A stretch of 64,000 nucleotides of DNA from Mesaphorura yosii (GCA_009869945.1 WIXG01000297.1:1-64000), one strand, 5' to 3'; shown: positions 34,985 to 47,214, numbered from the stretch's first letter. Notes: generated by a model not told the origin, from the sequence alone. Translations and numbers: made by a program.

Positions 34985-35265
34985 TGATGACTGGCACGTT
35001 GAGCACCTTGCCCAGCGTATTCCAACAAGCTATTTCGCTACAGTCCTCTACGGTGGAAACGCGCATCGACCTTCTCCCACTTCCAAATCCCTGTGATTCG
35101 CGCTGTGACTGGCCCGCCATAGTCGACTTACCCAAGTCGAAGGGCCGTTCCCAGCCACGAAACGGCTGTCCAGCTGGGCGCAAGCTCCATCTGGGTCGGG
35201 ATGGTTTCCTTTGGTTGGGTGGCATTCCAGAGTGTAAGAATCAGAAGATTGGTCTCTGTCAAAGC
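34985..35265 (-). pseudogene. Decayed SSI-type subtilisin inhibitor copy
   Basis: Minus-strand sequence resembles the intact inhibitor at 38.3 kb in the same order: DSYTLECHPTKGNHPDP and GACAQLDS, then DYGGPVTARITGIWKWEKV, then DCSEIACWNTL. These correspond to TYTLGCNPATGTHP, MQYGGPNTATVTGTW and NGCEISRWNLL of the intact gene. The pieces lie in three different frames, so the reading frame has been lost more than once. The cysteine-containing reactive-site loop before YGGP is missing. An acceptor-like ttgacag stands just before the first piece, in about the place of the intact gene's intron end. No signal-peptide exon was found. It is a dead paralogue about 3 kb from the living one. Confidence 0.6.
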
Positions 35266-35689
35266 GGTCAATTTGTCTTGTCTCGGAGGTGGCGGTCTCA
35301 ACTTGGCCACCACCGTGAACGGATTTTCCTCCGGCCCTTCCTGCTTCTCCCGCACTGAGGAAGAAGCATTCTCTTTAAGCGCGCAATTCTTCAGTAAAAT
35401 GGCGTCAGATGTTAATTTATTGCCTATTACCAAATCCGGCACCAACCAGAAGCAAGATGCAAGCTGTCATCGCTATAAACTTAAGAAATCTACTTTCGGA
35501 GGATGACGCCATGCCTATGGCTGCTACTTTAACTGATAATCTTTGACGTCTTTACAAATTGACTCTTACGAAAGGATTGGGCAAATCGAAGCTTGGTTGC
35601 TTGAAACAATAGAAACAATACCTGACGCCTTAAAATATAATTTAAAGGCCTTATTATAATGTGAGGTACTTCTCGCCTGAAATTAAAAA

Positions 35690-36190
35690 AACAACCAACC
35701 AACTCTTTGGCTGACATCTTCCGAAGTGGCGTGATCATCGGTCTTTGTATCGTGGCGTGAGTCAGCTCTCCGTGCAAATCAACAGGAAGCCTTTGTCGGC
35801 TCCGCGGACGTGGAGGTTGATATTGAAGCTGGTCGAGTGCTGGTTTTCCAAGCGTCAGGGTGCCATTCACAGAAGTAGAATTGCTTTTCGATGGCCACGA
35901 GCTTACCAAAAGAAGCTGGACCCGTGCCATATGAAAAGTCTTGCATTGACGTTGAGCGTTAATGGACAAATTCCTAGTTTTCGAGCCAACTCAAGCGCTC
36001 AAGTTGGAAAAGATTCAAGATTTCAGCATCAATAATCAAGTTGCAAACGATGTTTCCTGGTCTGGGCCTGCCAGAACGCGACTGAAACGACTGAAATCGG
36101 TCCCAACTTTCGGCTATCGGGGACAGGATGGTTTTATGGTGTCGAAGGTCATCATCAGAAAATTGGCGAGCTCGAACACAAACTGAAGTG
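35690..36190 (+). pseudogene. Degenerate coding sequence, family unknown
   Basis: Several protein-like stretches follow one another in different frames: ANQQEAFVGSADVEVDIEA, VRVPFTEVELLFDGHELTK and FEPTQALKLEKIQDFSIN. They have plausible codon use but no single open frame. I do not recognise the family. The pattern suggests a decayed gene rather than chance, but support is weak. Confidence 0.25.
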
Positions 36191-36531
36191 CGAGGACTTG
36201 AAGAATTCCGTTTTGATGCAGGTCGTATTTTAATTTTAGGACACTTTTCAAGCCATTTCGAAGAAAATTGTAGAACATTTCCAAATAATTAGTAGAGCGG
36301 GATGGCCAAAATCACGTAAAAAAAACTTGTCAATGCATATATGGCGAGAACGCCTGATCAGTTGTCAATATAGAGCCTCATTTTTAAACTGCTGAGCAGG
36401 TGCAGACCAATGTGACGGCGATAAACTGATTACGCAAGACCAAGTCAACATAAATTATAAATTGATCCGTTTAGTTCTGTTTCTATTTTTGTAAAATGGT
36501 CAATGTTATATTTTCATAAATCGTTTTCAGC

Positions 36532-37968
36532 TTAAATTACAACCCGATGATGTTGTGGAAAAGGAAATACACAGAGTAGTAGAATAGTTTTGTCAACCAC
36601 AATGTCCCAAAATACCAGCGGACTAATTTCATCGCAAATGTACATCGAGCCGCTGAATCGAGTTCGTATTGTACGTAATGTACGAAGTTCCAGTCGCGCG
36701 TGCAAAAGTTTCTTGCTTTGATTGCTATCGCTTCGCTGTTCGCAATGCCGTACCAGACAGTCCGAACTCCAAACGGCGAGGAGCTGCTTGGAGTGCGCGT
36801 ACAAATTCCCAAACATGTGAAGGAGGAAAGTGGCCAACGCGCAGCTGCCACCGGAAATAAAAACGAAAACGAGGCGTTCGTAGGAAGGGCCACGGGACGC
36901 GACTGTAAAGTAGCTGCCGGTACAGGAAAACAGAACACCGAGCAACATTCCAACGGTCAACAGGTGGGAAGCCCAGCCAACAAATGTCTCAAATCCCGCA
37001 TAGAGTGCTTGATAGGCTTGGAACAGCTTGCTTGTATTCCTCAGGCTGCCCACGCTCAGCGAGCCGCTTCCTAATTTGGCGGTCAGGGCGTCGGTGGAAG
37101 ACCACAGAAGCATTGCACACATCATCACAAACACACTCCAGCGCACAAATATTATTACTGTGATGTACGCAAACAGCAAATACGTGCAGACGGTTGCCGG
37201 GTACAAAAGGTATACTGGAAATGTGGCGTCGGCGTAGTAGAAAAAAACAACTGGTCGCAAAAGTTCCACTGTCAAGCGCAGGAGAATGTCCAGCCTCGTG
37301 GCGAATCCAAGCGAGAAACTCAGCGGCAAGGCGTACACAATGGACGCGTGGACAAATTTCAGAAGGCGGTGCAATTTGGCTCTGCTTCGCTTCTCGTTCG
37401 TCCATTCAACAATGCTCCAACCATCCGAGAACCATTCTAGGCCAAAAGTTGACAGTTTAACCCAATTTCTACATAATCAAATTTCCTTACCGTCTAATCG
37501 CTCAAGAAATCGCAGCAGAGAGTTGAGGATGTAGACGGGCATCTTTGCGCACTGTCTCCAGCCCCACAGGTAATCCAAATACATTGTATAGCCATGCAGA
37601 AGGAGCCCAATCAGTGAAAGTAAGAATGTGACAGCCGGTAACTCCTGTGACGTGGTCAAATTCCAGGAAATGCAAACGACAAATGCGACCAGAAGTTGAA
37701 TCACGAAGCCCAAGGCAGTATTTACACGGAAATGCCACCAGAATAAGCTGGACTCGTTCCATTTAAAAAGCCGAGCCTTGGTATTGAACTCTATTGGACA
37801 CAGGCCAAGTTTTCCAGCCAGGTGAAGTGTACGTTGCAAAAGTTTTAGGATTTCGTTGTCAAGAATCATTTTGCGCGCGTACCCTTTTGTTGTGTTATCA
37901 TCTGGGTGAGCCTGAGCAGACAGTGACTGAAAGCCTGACCAAGGGAAGAGTGCATACAGTCTGAACAT
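36532..37968 (-). CDS. Gustatory-like receptor, long form
   Basis: Probable seven-TM chemoreceptor. Exons 37968-37491 and 37436-36532 (short phase-1 intron, GTAAGG..CCTAG) give 460 aa. Helices are visible at NTALGFVIQLLVAFVVCISW, PAVTFLLSLIGLLLHGYTMY, ASIVYALPLSFSLGF, YPATVCTYLLFAYITVII, FVGWASHLLTVGMLLGVLF and FVFISGGSCALATFLLHMF. It ends with a C-terminal block, LRTIRTRFSGSMYICDEISP and VDKTILLLCVF, that has the pattern of divergent arthropod gustatory receptors. The start is taken at MFRLYALFPW, the first ATG of the open exon. It is only distantly similar to the receptors at 5-13 kb and represents another subfamily. Confidence 0.7.
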
Positions 37969-38270
37969 CAGGCTGGCCGACAAGAATTACAAATTGGACA
38001 AGGCAACCGAATGTCAATGAGAAAATGAACTGAAAATATTATACTGTAAGCTTCCACTACTTTAATATCTAAAGTCCAGAAGTTCAAAGTTGACGATTTC
38101 CAATTTTCATGCGATAAACAAGTCAATTGATTGAACTACGGATATTAATCGACTGGACATGGAATTTGCCTTTCGCCACTTGTAGTAAACATGTACGACC
38201 TTCGACTCCTCCTCGAAATTAAATATGTTCCAAACAACTGATGACTGGGTTTCTTCGGCTCCCTGGCGGT

Positions 38271-38753
38271 CTACTGCCTATTCGTCATGAAGACAGCCGC
38301 CAAAAGGTTCCAACGGCTGATTTCGCACCCGTTCGTTCTGCGGAAGACCGTATTGACCTTTGCTCCTGCCCACGTTCCAGTGACGGTGGCCGTGTTAGGT
38401 CCTCCATACTGCATGGTGCACATTTCTTGTCCCGTACTGTTGGTGAACGGCTGGACTCCAGTAGCGACCGCTGTCGTGATGGCTTGGCATGCAGCAATCG
38501 CGCTCGGATGGGTTCCAGTCGCCGGATTGCAGCCCAGCGTGTATGTCCCGTCCAGTTCGCCCGAGTGCTCAATCTTGATGTTCAAATTGTAGTCCGGGCT
38601 GGCGTTCACTGTATAAGCTTCGGGAAAAGGATCACACGCTTATTAGCCAAATTAACCAAAAACTTAATTACTCGGTCGTAAAAACTTACCTGTAATCAGC
38701 AACCACACGAAGATTTGATTGTAGGACTTCATTGCAGAGAGTTTTCCAGACAT
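38271..38753 (-). CDS. Secreted SSI-type subtilisin inhibitor
   Basis: Predicted secreted inhibitor of subtilisin-like serine proteases. Exons 38753-38690 and 38608-38271 (81-bp phase-1 intron, GTAAGT..TATACAG) give 133 aa. The N terminus has a signal sequence, NQIFVWLLITV. The body follows the Streptomyces subtilisin inhibitor closely: TYTLGCNPATGTHP (first Cys), ACQAI (second), EMCTMQYGGP (third Cys plus reactive loop, with Met at the P1 position by alignment), TVTGTWAGAKV, then RRTNGCEISRW (fourth) and an AVF end. Four cysteines match the two conserved disulfides. The fold is best known from actinobacteria, so an intron-bearing eukaryotic copy suggests old horizontal transfer. A broken sister copy lies at about 35 kb. 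The start could instead be the inner ATG at 38732. Confidence 0.85.
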
Positions 38754-40683
38754 GGGGCCAGAAATTCCGATTTTAAGTTAAACAGAGTTAACCTTTCCAG
38801 CGCTTAAATAGCTTTCGTCCAAAAAATACATGAAATTATTACGCAGCGTTCAATTTAGGCACACTAACCACAATTTTCCTCAAATGAATTAAACATGAAC
38901 ACGAGCGCCAGAAACTACGTAAATACCTTGACTTTGTGCATTTGGCTAGAGCGCGACATAATTTAATTCATTCTGTTCCCATTATCATGCTGATTTGAGT
39001 CATCGTTGGCCATCATGAGTAAATAAGATAAGAATAGTAACAAATTGTGCTTCTCTGTGAAGCGCAGTTCGCCGTTGGACCATGCATGTTAATACAAACT
39101 GACACATGTGCACAAGTGCAAAATCAGTTGTTAGTCAGTATTAATAGCAATTGGCTACGATTAGGAAATTCATTCCCTACATTTAATTTTTAATTATGCT
39201 CTCAACTCGCGCTGAATGAATTTTGTATCGAAAATTGAAGCAAAGCCTGAGAACGCCGTATCTGGAAAAGGTGTTCGTAAAAGGTGGCAGCGACCAGCAT
39301 ATTTTCAGTTTCTGTTTCAGGATCTGCGAATCTACGCTTCTGCTTCGTAGTTCATGTTAAAGCCATAAATAAATGACGGAACATGGGCGCAAAATAGTGG
39401 TGAAATCAAATGGCGACCTTGATGTTTGACCTCCACCTCTTTTACCAGCAATTCACAAACTCTCTCAACAAACCCTTCAATTTACGTGATTACCCGGAGT
39501 GGCAGATTTGGCAAAAATCCTACAGTAAATGATCATTGGCTGCCTTACTACTAGCTACCCAATTCTATTTTTAAACTTTAAGCCTGCTCACTCGACTTAC
39601 TTTGTCAGTTGCCAGTCCTGTACTCGCCAATCGTTATGCCTGTCACCAGCAAAGAGGCTTGATAATTCTAATCATGGTTCAATGTTCTTGCTCAAACTAT
39701 TTTTGGGTTAAGCTTGTTGTGGTATGAATGTGTGTGTGTGTGTGCTAGGCTTAAAATTGCTGTGAAGCTATAAATAAACGTTTGGGTATAAATACAAGAT
39801 AGTGCCAGAGCATGCGTTCTAGTCTCGGTCATTCTGGTTTTGGCATTCTTGCTCTAAAGTAGATTCTTATTCTTGCTCGTAAATAAAATGTGAAGATTTT
39901 AATTCTGTCTCGTCAAGCCTCAAGTTTCCCAATTCATTTCCTTGTGGTCAGTTGTCTCATTCGTCGTTGTCAATTTGTCTCAAATTGTAATTTGTGTCGT
40001 GGTCATCATTCTGTCTCAACTTCTCTCATCAGTGGTTGCAGTTTGTCCCCGAACTCAGGGTTTCAGTCCACAAGTCATGTCTCACATTGGTCAACAATCT
40101 CATCTCATCAGTTTGGTAACTAACCGCTTAGCATTCTATCTCTGTCCTAAATTCTGTCTCAAACTTCTCTGAGTCTAATTGAGTAACGTGCTGTGAATAG
40201 AACTTGTGTAGAATCTTCTAACTTGTAGTTTAATCCGTTGTAATTCTCTTGGAATGTCCGCGGATGGACAATCCAACATTTCCCATGCACTTGGCATGGG
40301 TGGCGATCACCATTTTCTCATTTAAGGTAGTTAACTAGTCTCATGCAGGCCAATCTTTCTCATTCGTCAGGCCCCGAGAGAAGGCATGCATCCCGCGTTT
40401 TGAAAAACTTCTCACCGCTTCGAATCAGCGTCGGAGCGTAGCGACGCTAACATTCGCAGGGTTTCTTGTTTATGGCACGAGGCAGCTCGTGATTACCTTC
40501 ACATAATTTTATGGGCTACTCCAACTCGTGTGAAGGGTAAACTAAGGCAAATAGGCAAATTGTAGATGAATGAATTAATGACACCTGGACACGTGTTCGT
40601 CCCAGCTTTCAAATGACGTAAATGATCGCCTTGAACAGGAGCACCACCGAGTTTAAGAACTAAATGAAGCGGTTATATTTTAT
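38754..40683. other. Long non-coding stretch with possible worn repeat
   Basis: No gene found in 1.9 kb. A (gt)n run sits near 39731. Between 39780 and 39890 a TATAAATA box, a TATAAATAC and an AATAAA lie close together. The outer ends tgttgtgg (39715) and ccaaca (40278) are inverted complements, which recalls a solo LTR. No matching target duplication flanks it, so this is not claimed. A small palindrome, cccatgc..gcatggg, lies near 40282. Confidence 0.35.
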
Positions 40684-43600
40684 TCATTCATCCAATTCAT
40701 CCTCAACTGCTGCCAACATCGTCTTGAAAGAGAATGGAACAAATGGATGCCCTTGTCCTTCGTAAAACTTTGACTGGAACTCGACCCAGTGCAGACGGAG
40801 CGTGTGCAGGAACGCACTGAGTCCCTCCATCAGACACAGGATAAAAACGGTTAAAGATGACCAGAACATGAAGATGGCGTAGAGGATAATTCCGCCCCAC
40901 CAGTGGTCTTGTGCCAGGCCGATGCGGAGCAGCATCGACCAGAGCACGTCGGAGAGCTGGGCGTGGGCGAGAGACAGCGCCCAGAGACGGAGGTAGGATG
41001 CCGTATGCGAGACGGCCTCCAGAACAAACTCTATCGTGTGGATCCCTTGGTAAATCATTGTCTCGCCAAAGTCGAACTCGCCTGCTACGCCGTGGCCGTG
41101 TGCAGCATCACTCGATCCGTGCCCATTGCCAGACTCACTGGCGCCGTGGCCGGGCTCTTTTGTCATTGGCGATGAGGGCGCCCCGTGCGACTCATCTTCG
41201 TCTTCATCGTCGCTCATCAGCATCGTCCGTATGACGTCGTCCGACCACCTCTTCTTCAACCATCTCTGCCGCAGGATGAGGGGCTTCATCAGAAGCATCC
41301 ACGGGATACAAAGCAGGGCGATGACGAGGAGAAACCACTGCAGTGTCTCTTGTCCAGTATAAAAGGAGCCACTGGACTCGTTGCAACTTTTTGGGTGCGG
41401 TGGGATTCCCTTGAAGAGCAGCATGTTGATGAATGTGATTAGGATCGACGGTGCGCAGAAAGGGCCTGAAAAAGAAATGTGATAGAATTAGTGCCATTGC
41501 CAGCCATAATTTTGGCCTTTATTTGTAGGTTCGGCTGTACCTGTCTCCTCTCCGCCATCCGCGCTGTACCACGCCCATTTGTGAAACATCAGCACAACCA
41601 AGTAAAAGAAAATCAGGCATTTGAAAAGGATTCGAGGAACAAACTCGCAGTACATCTCCAGCGAGCGCCGATAGTTGATGTGATTCCAGAGCGAGAGGCA
41701 GATTCCAAAAATCATGTGAATCACGCCGATGATGATGGAAATCTTCATCTTGTACGAGTTCAGAAACTGGATTTTGTTATCAGTCACCTGCCAAATTGGG
41801 TCCACTCCGACCGGATACGGCGTGCCTTTGTATCCTCTGAGAGGGTCGAGCATGAAGTCCTTTCGGGTGTCTTCGTCTTTCAAAAGACTCATGTCTTCGT
41901 AATTGTACCAGCTGGAACCAAATATGTTAATACTTTTGCTGAATATGTCATTGTAGATGAGTCCCGTGTAAAATGAAAAGACGCCCATCAGCAAGATGAT
42001 GTATCGGCCGTTAAAGAAAATGTTGAAGACCTACAAAATGTTAAAAAATTAATACGCCCGTACGCGAAAAAAAACAAATGCAAGAATGCAAATATTCTTG
42101 TACGCACTTCTCCAAGCTTGTTGTTGGCCAGCTTCTCCTCGTTTAGCACCATCCAGCCCGCAAACAGGAAGATTATCATCGCGTGTCCAATGTCACCAAA
42201 CATCACGGCGAATAAAAACGGAAATGTGATGATTGTAAATGGTGCCGGATTAATTTCTCGATACGTGGCCATTCCGTAAGCGTCGACTAGATTTTGAAAG
42301 CCCTCCGTGAACTTGTTCAGTCGATGGTAAGTCGGTGGCTGTTCTTTCGTTCCCATTCGATGTAAAATTGGCGGGACTGAGCTTCCAGTCCGATCCTGCA
42401 AGAAAATTGAAGCGTAATTAATTTTTCATTTTCACTGCGTGCAGTGAATTGCATATCCGCCAATTTACCGTCCCACGTCTCAGTGCCGCGTGCACAGACT
42501 CCATTTCATTTGTTGGTAGCCAGCACTCAGCAATCAAACACTTTTGTGTCACATCCAGATTGAATAAATTCAGTGTGTGATAAATCGCCTTGATCTTCCG
42601 TACTTTGATGAACCAAACACGAATCGACTTTGCGGCAGAGATCAGAACACGCTTTCGGTGATCTTTGGTCTTAGAGAGAACGACGGTTAGGTCTTCGATT
42701 CGCGTCATGACGCCAATGGACGTCTCACGTCTCTCGACGGCAGTCTCAGGGCAGGGGTAAACTGTTGCACGGAAGCCCTCGGCTATTTTCTTGACTCGTG
42801 ACTTGAGTTGATCTCCTTGGAAGAAAATTATGAACACTGTTTTGTAAACCATATCACCCTGAAACAAGAAACAAGCCATAAGTTAAGCCCGACTATTCAT
42901 TCAAGATCATGGTAACAATTAAATGATGTCAGCTTACGGTTGACGGATCCTCGAGCGGAGTCTCAATTTCTGACTGACGAAGAAATACATTACCACGACA
43001 TGCACGCCAGAGTAGGCGTTCAAATGCGGGCAACTTCTCACGTAAAATGACGCCAGCGATGAACCTACGGCAAAAGAAAACAGCATTTTAATACCAGTTT
43101 CATTTCCACGCCTCGGCTCGGCTTCAATTCAAGAATTAGCAACTTACCCGAGTCGTGCAGAGGGCGGTGGCTCCCGCCCTGTTGGCCTCACACTGCTGCC
43201 AGCAGACAGCCCCTCTTCACTTAGCAGCTCAGTCCGTTCATCAATGCTAATCAGCGGACCTCCTTCGTCCATCTGTGAGACCATCCATGTCAACTTCAGG
43301 GCACGCACGATCACGATTTAATTACAGGGTTCGTTTCAGACGTTGGAGGTAGCAGTAGCAGGATGGCGGTGGTTCAGGAACAGAGCAGCACGCATCACGC
43401 ATGGCAATTCGACAAGTCGATACAGGCGGAGGCGTAGGCGGAAATAAAAATGAATACAACATCTACGATTAGCTGCTGCAATGCAATCAATTAGTGATTC
43501 AACAACAAGTACAGTAATTATAATACAATTACTAAAAGCATAAAGAAAAAGCGCCAACAGAACAGATAAGAATTACCTGGCAGAATTACACGAGGGTTAA

Positions 43601-44281
43601 TTAGCGGCACACAAGAGAAGGCTGGACAGTAAGACAAAGAATAATGCAGTGAAACGGAGAGATAATAGCGATAAGTAGAGAGTTTGATTGGTTAGGCAGA
43701 GCGGGTTGGTTAAGTAAGTGCAACATATAAAATTGAGGACATTTAATGGACATATTTGTTTATAACTAACCTCATCAAAGAATACTTGTGTCTTTCTCAT
43801 AATGTGCTTAAGCTCGGTCAACTCCAGAAAGTTGCGCTTCAGCCCTTCAGCATTCTGGTTGACTTCCTTCAGTTCTGACTCCAATTTATCCAATGTCGCT
43901 TCCAAGTCAATCATTTCTCTCGAAGCTGGTGCATCAGGGTATTCTTTGGTGTCTAGGATTGGAATATCATCCTTCTTCATCTCCGTCTCCAGATAACGCA
44001 GCTTCCGTTCCATGTCATCGCACCGTCTGACTTCTGTCACGAATTTCCGCTGAAATGCGTTGACGTCGGGGTTTAACTGCAAAATTAATACAAATATTAA
44101 TTAATCCGATCTCGATCTACGCCAATAATTAGTCAATTCGTGTTTGGTCACTTACATCCCGAAACTGCACCAAGCCGACTTCGCCCAGTTCGGAAACGCA
44201 ATTGTAGGCGGCTTCTGGCTGGAGGAAGAGTTGACACAGGGTCATCTCCTCGGACTGAAACAGTGACGATGTTGGCTTCAT
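40684..44281 (-). CDS. Vha100: V-type proton ATPase 116-kDa subunit a
   Basis: Membrane stator and proton half-channel subunit of the V-ATPase. Eight coding exons: 44281-44156, 44076-43771, 43272-43148, 43064-42938, 42858-42469, 42395-42108, 42030-41541 and 41465-40684; 877 aa, slightly long for the family (about 830-870). The N-terminal cytosolic half is highly conserved: [41 protein letters not shown]-like sequence, and [19 protein letters not shown]. The membrane half has [33 protein letters not shown] and the helix [15 protein letters not shown] with the Arg essential for proton transfer. It ends with [12 protein letters not shown] loop of about 60 residues before the penultimate helices is His/Gly-rich and specific to this gene. 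No alternative exons were identified. Confidence 0.95.
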
Positions 44282-46537
44282 TGTTGTGTCTTGCAATTGT
44301 TGATCACAGACTGTATCACTGGTTAATTACTCCTGGGTAGTTGGCTAGTACTTAAACTATTCTAGCGTAGTTATCTATCGTGCTAATTAGTAATACTTGA
44401 TTAGATTGTGATATGTGGATCACTTGTAATTGCTACTTGCTATTTACTTGGTTCCCAGAATTGCATTCAGTTCAGAAAGCACTTACAGTCTACAGGTAAG
44501 TTAAGTTTGGTAAAAGTCATTGCAATCGCCAGTCACTCGTAGTCGAATGCATTCTAATCAATTAATTAATTAATCCATAATCTGCTCCGTCTGTTGGGTA
44601 GTAAAAGAGAGCAAATCACTATACTATCACATAAATTCGTAAGTTCAGTTCAGAGGTACAAGTGTTTTAGCGTTACGTGTGTTAACATAGTGGTGCTCGA
44701 GTTTGAGTTTTCGAGCAGCTGACAGTTTTTCCACTGTCAAATCACACAATATTGCGTTGAATGTGAGTCACGATGATCTCATGCTGGTCGCTTATGTGGT
44801 GGTCGTGCTTGGTGGTTGTTGGCCTATTTTGTACCTGCATCCTCATTGCTTTTGCTGCATGGGGCTTTGCGTGGTTGTGGCGTAAACCGCACTCGCACTG
44901 AACTCGAAATACTCGAACAGCGAACAAGGAAACTTTATGTGCAAAATTTCCACTTACTACTGCTTCTCCAATTGGTTTATGGTTATGACTGTCTTTATGG
45001 ATGCTGGCTGTAATTTATTAATAAGATTCCAAGTTACGTTCCGGGAATAATGCCGGACGCGGGTTGGGGCGCGTGGGACAAGGCAGAAAGTATCAGGTAC
45101 AATTATTACTTCGCCCTGCCCTACTTGGTTTCGCTTAAGCTGCGTAGGGAATAATTTTGGTTACGAAAAGATTGTGCTGGAGTTTTCTGTTGTCGTCATT
45201 AATGGTCATGTGTGTGGTGAACATGACCAAATATTTGTACTTCATTACCCAGCGTTAAGCGTTATCGCTCAGGCCTTTGGTGGGTCTTATCTCGGTCGCG
45301 GTTTCTGATACGACGCATCGGTTGATGGTTATTGTGAGCTGAGAGCTAATGCGATGGTTCTGTGGTTAATGAGATCCCAGAAAGGAAAATTGTAGCTCGC
45401 ACTTCGTTGCTTTGAGTAATCACGAGTCATATGAATCGACCCGCAGTCCGCTGCTCCAGCAAATAATAAAAGTTCTGAATGAAAATGGTTGTCGAATACT
45501 GACTTGCTTGCAGACGCTGACAGAATTTACTAATTCACGATTTGTTAAGGGTCTGGTAAATAACGGTGTTTGGTGGGGCTCATTACCAGATAACCTTAGT
45601 TACCACGCCCCATACTCGGAAAAAGTGAACTAAAATGTCCCACGTGGAACCAGCGTCCATCCGTCCATCAATAATGATTAGATTCGCTTAGGGTTGGGTT
45701 TGTTGGGCTCCCAGATATCGGGACTAGAATAATCTTGGCTCACTTTCCTGGAAAATTTGCACTGAGAGACTTGATAGGCGATCAAACACAAAAAATGTAT
45801 GAAAATTTTTTTGAAAATCTGTAGCAATTCCCAGCCACAACGCGGAAGCAAGTTGTACCTACCTTGAAGCTGGCTACGATTGGTGGAATTGATGTACGCG
45901 TACACGTAGATTGAGTGTAGGCGATCATGCTTGCTTGTTTGCTGAAGTCTGTATCCACCGAGTCACTCGTCTACTAAGTCGTCATCGCCACCTTACTTCT
46001 GGTATTTGCCATTCATTAATAGATTGCTAATGCAGAGCATGGTGAATACAGTTGAATGCTACGTGCGGTCACCTGTCCAAATACGTTGCGCCTATTGTTT
46101 CGTCTGCTAGTCTTCGTCTCTGGGTAAATTAAGGGAGTGGCTAATTGAGTGAATGGAGAATGAACGAGGACTACTCAAAAATTGAAATACGAATGAGAAA
46201 TCGATGAAATGATTGGAGACTGAGCAGCTTCCTGTGGCTGTTTAAACATTACGCTGAACACACTGAAACACATGAATGAATGAGACCCCTGATGAAAGAG
46301 CAACGATTCCGGGGTTTCATTCATTTGTCATCTTAGCTTGTCTTTTACAACCGGCAATTGTCTATTTGTGGTTTGGTGCTCGCAAAATTCTGAGAAATCC
46401 AAGCACCTGTTCCAAGTCTATCAATCAATTATTTGACACGGAGCGTCTGATGGTGGGTGTATCAAGTCGTTGTCTTACCGTAATTGCACCCCGGTCTGCA
46501 GCAGCGTATGACGCATGGCTCCCTGCCCATTGCCCAG
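44282..46537. other. Long intergenic stretch, no gene seen
   Basis: Open frames here are short and lack signal peptides with good context, domains or splice partners. The DNA next to 44281 must hold the V-ATPase promoter and perhaps non-coding first exons. Nothing else is supported. Confidence 0.4.
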
Positions 46538-46576
46538 TATAAAACGACAGGAAGAGTCCACTGAATTTCCATCAGT
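46538..46576 (+). promoter_or_regulatory. Core promoter of the small secreted peptide gene
   Basis: TATAAAA at 46538-46544 and an initiator TCAGT at 46572-46576 stand about 70-100 bp upstream of the ATG at 46643, in the right order and orientation. Spacing from the first T to the initiator A is 36 bp, slightly long. Confidence 0.6.
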
Positions 46577-46642
46577 CACCCGATTCCAGACTCTCAAGCC
46601 TCCAGCATTTCCGCCAGCCGTCTTCAACTCCCCTCTCTCGCA

Positions 46643-46846
46643 ATGGCAGCCTACAAGTCCACATTTATCATCTTCCTCGTCGTTCTGGCGCTCGTCATGT
46701 ACGCAGCAGCCGAAGAATCTCAACCGGAAGCCCAGCCATCAGATAACCGTATTTTCGGATGGGCGTACAATGCCCCGAAGCCGATTCCCAACTCGGCCAA
46801 CACAGTCCAACTCGTCCCGGTCGGTACTCTTCTCTTTGGGCGCTGA
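46643..46846 (+). CDS. Small secreted peptide precursor, probably C-terminally amidated
   Basis: 67 aa, single exon. The signal peptide is MAAYKSTFIIFLVVLALVM, cleaved near YAAA-E. An acidic spacer (EESQPEAQPSDN) is followed by an uncharged segment from IFGWAYNAPKPIPNSA to the end, VPVGTLLFGR before the stop. Ending in Gly-Arg at the stop codon is a classic signature of a peptide that loses the Arg and is amidated at Phe. No cysteines occur, so it is not a knottin or defensin. It has its own TATA promoter and an AATAAA downstream near 46930. The family is not recognised; a neuropeptide or small antimicrobial or cuticular peptide is possible. Confidence 0.65.
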   Translation: MAAYKSTFIIFLVVLALVMYAAAEESQPEAQPSDNRIFGWAYNAPKPIPNSANTVQLVPVGTLLFGR

Positions 46847-47214
46847 GCACGCCTACGCCTAAATTAAGACAGCATTTAATTGACACATGGACACTGAGTG
46901 TATGTGAGTTGTTTACTGTTATTTTTGGATAATAAATGCGAGGATGAAGTGCAAAAAAATACGCGCAATGCGTAACGCGTATGAATATATTGTTGCCTGT
47001 CGTTTGCAGTGCAGGGCATTCACATCGCATGTGCGAATTTAATTTTGAGAAAGTTTATCCAATGAGCCATGCGTGATTTTAAATGTGGGAACTGTTTACG
47101 TGTATTAAATTATTTAAATCCTATCCAATTGTCACTTTCACTCTCATTCGGCGTTTCCAACTTCAACTTCGAATTACTCAATTATTTCCTATTCCACTGC
47201 CAACTCAAGTCATC

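Noticed and set aside
34947-35445. Two overlapping minus-strand open frames of about 90-105 codons and a plus-strand one of 123 codons
   Set aside because: None is a gene by itself; pieces of each correspond to the broken inhibitor copy, and the plus-strand frame has no domain or start context.
39715-40278. Possible solo LTR: complementary TGTTG/CAACA ends with internal TATA and AATAAA
   Set aside because: No matching short target duplication flanks the ends, and no second copy or internal element parts are visible, so the ends may be coincidental.
44703-45013. Hydrophobic open frames upstream of the V-ATPase gene
   Set aside because: The signal-peptide-like look comes from T-rich sequence; no promoter, stop context or conservation cue supports a gene.
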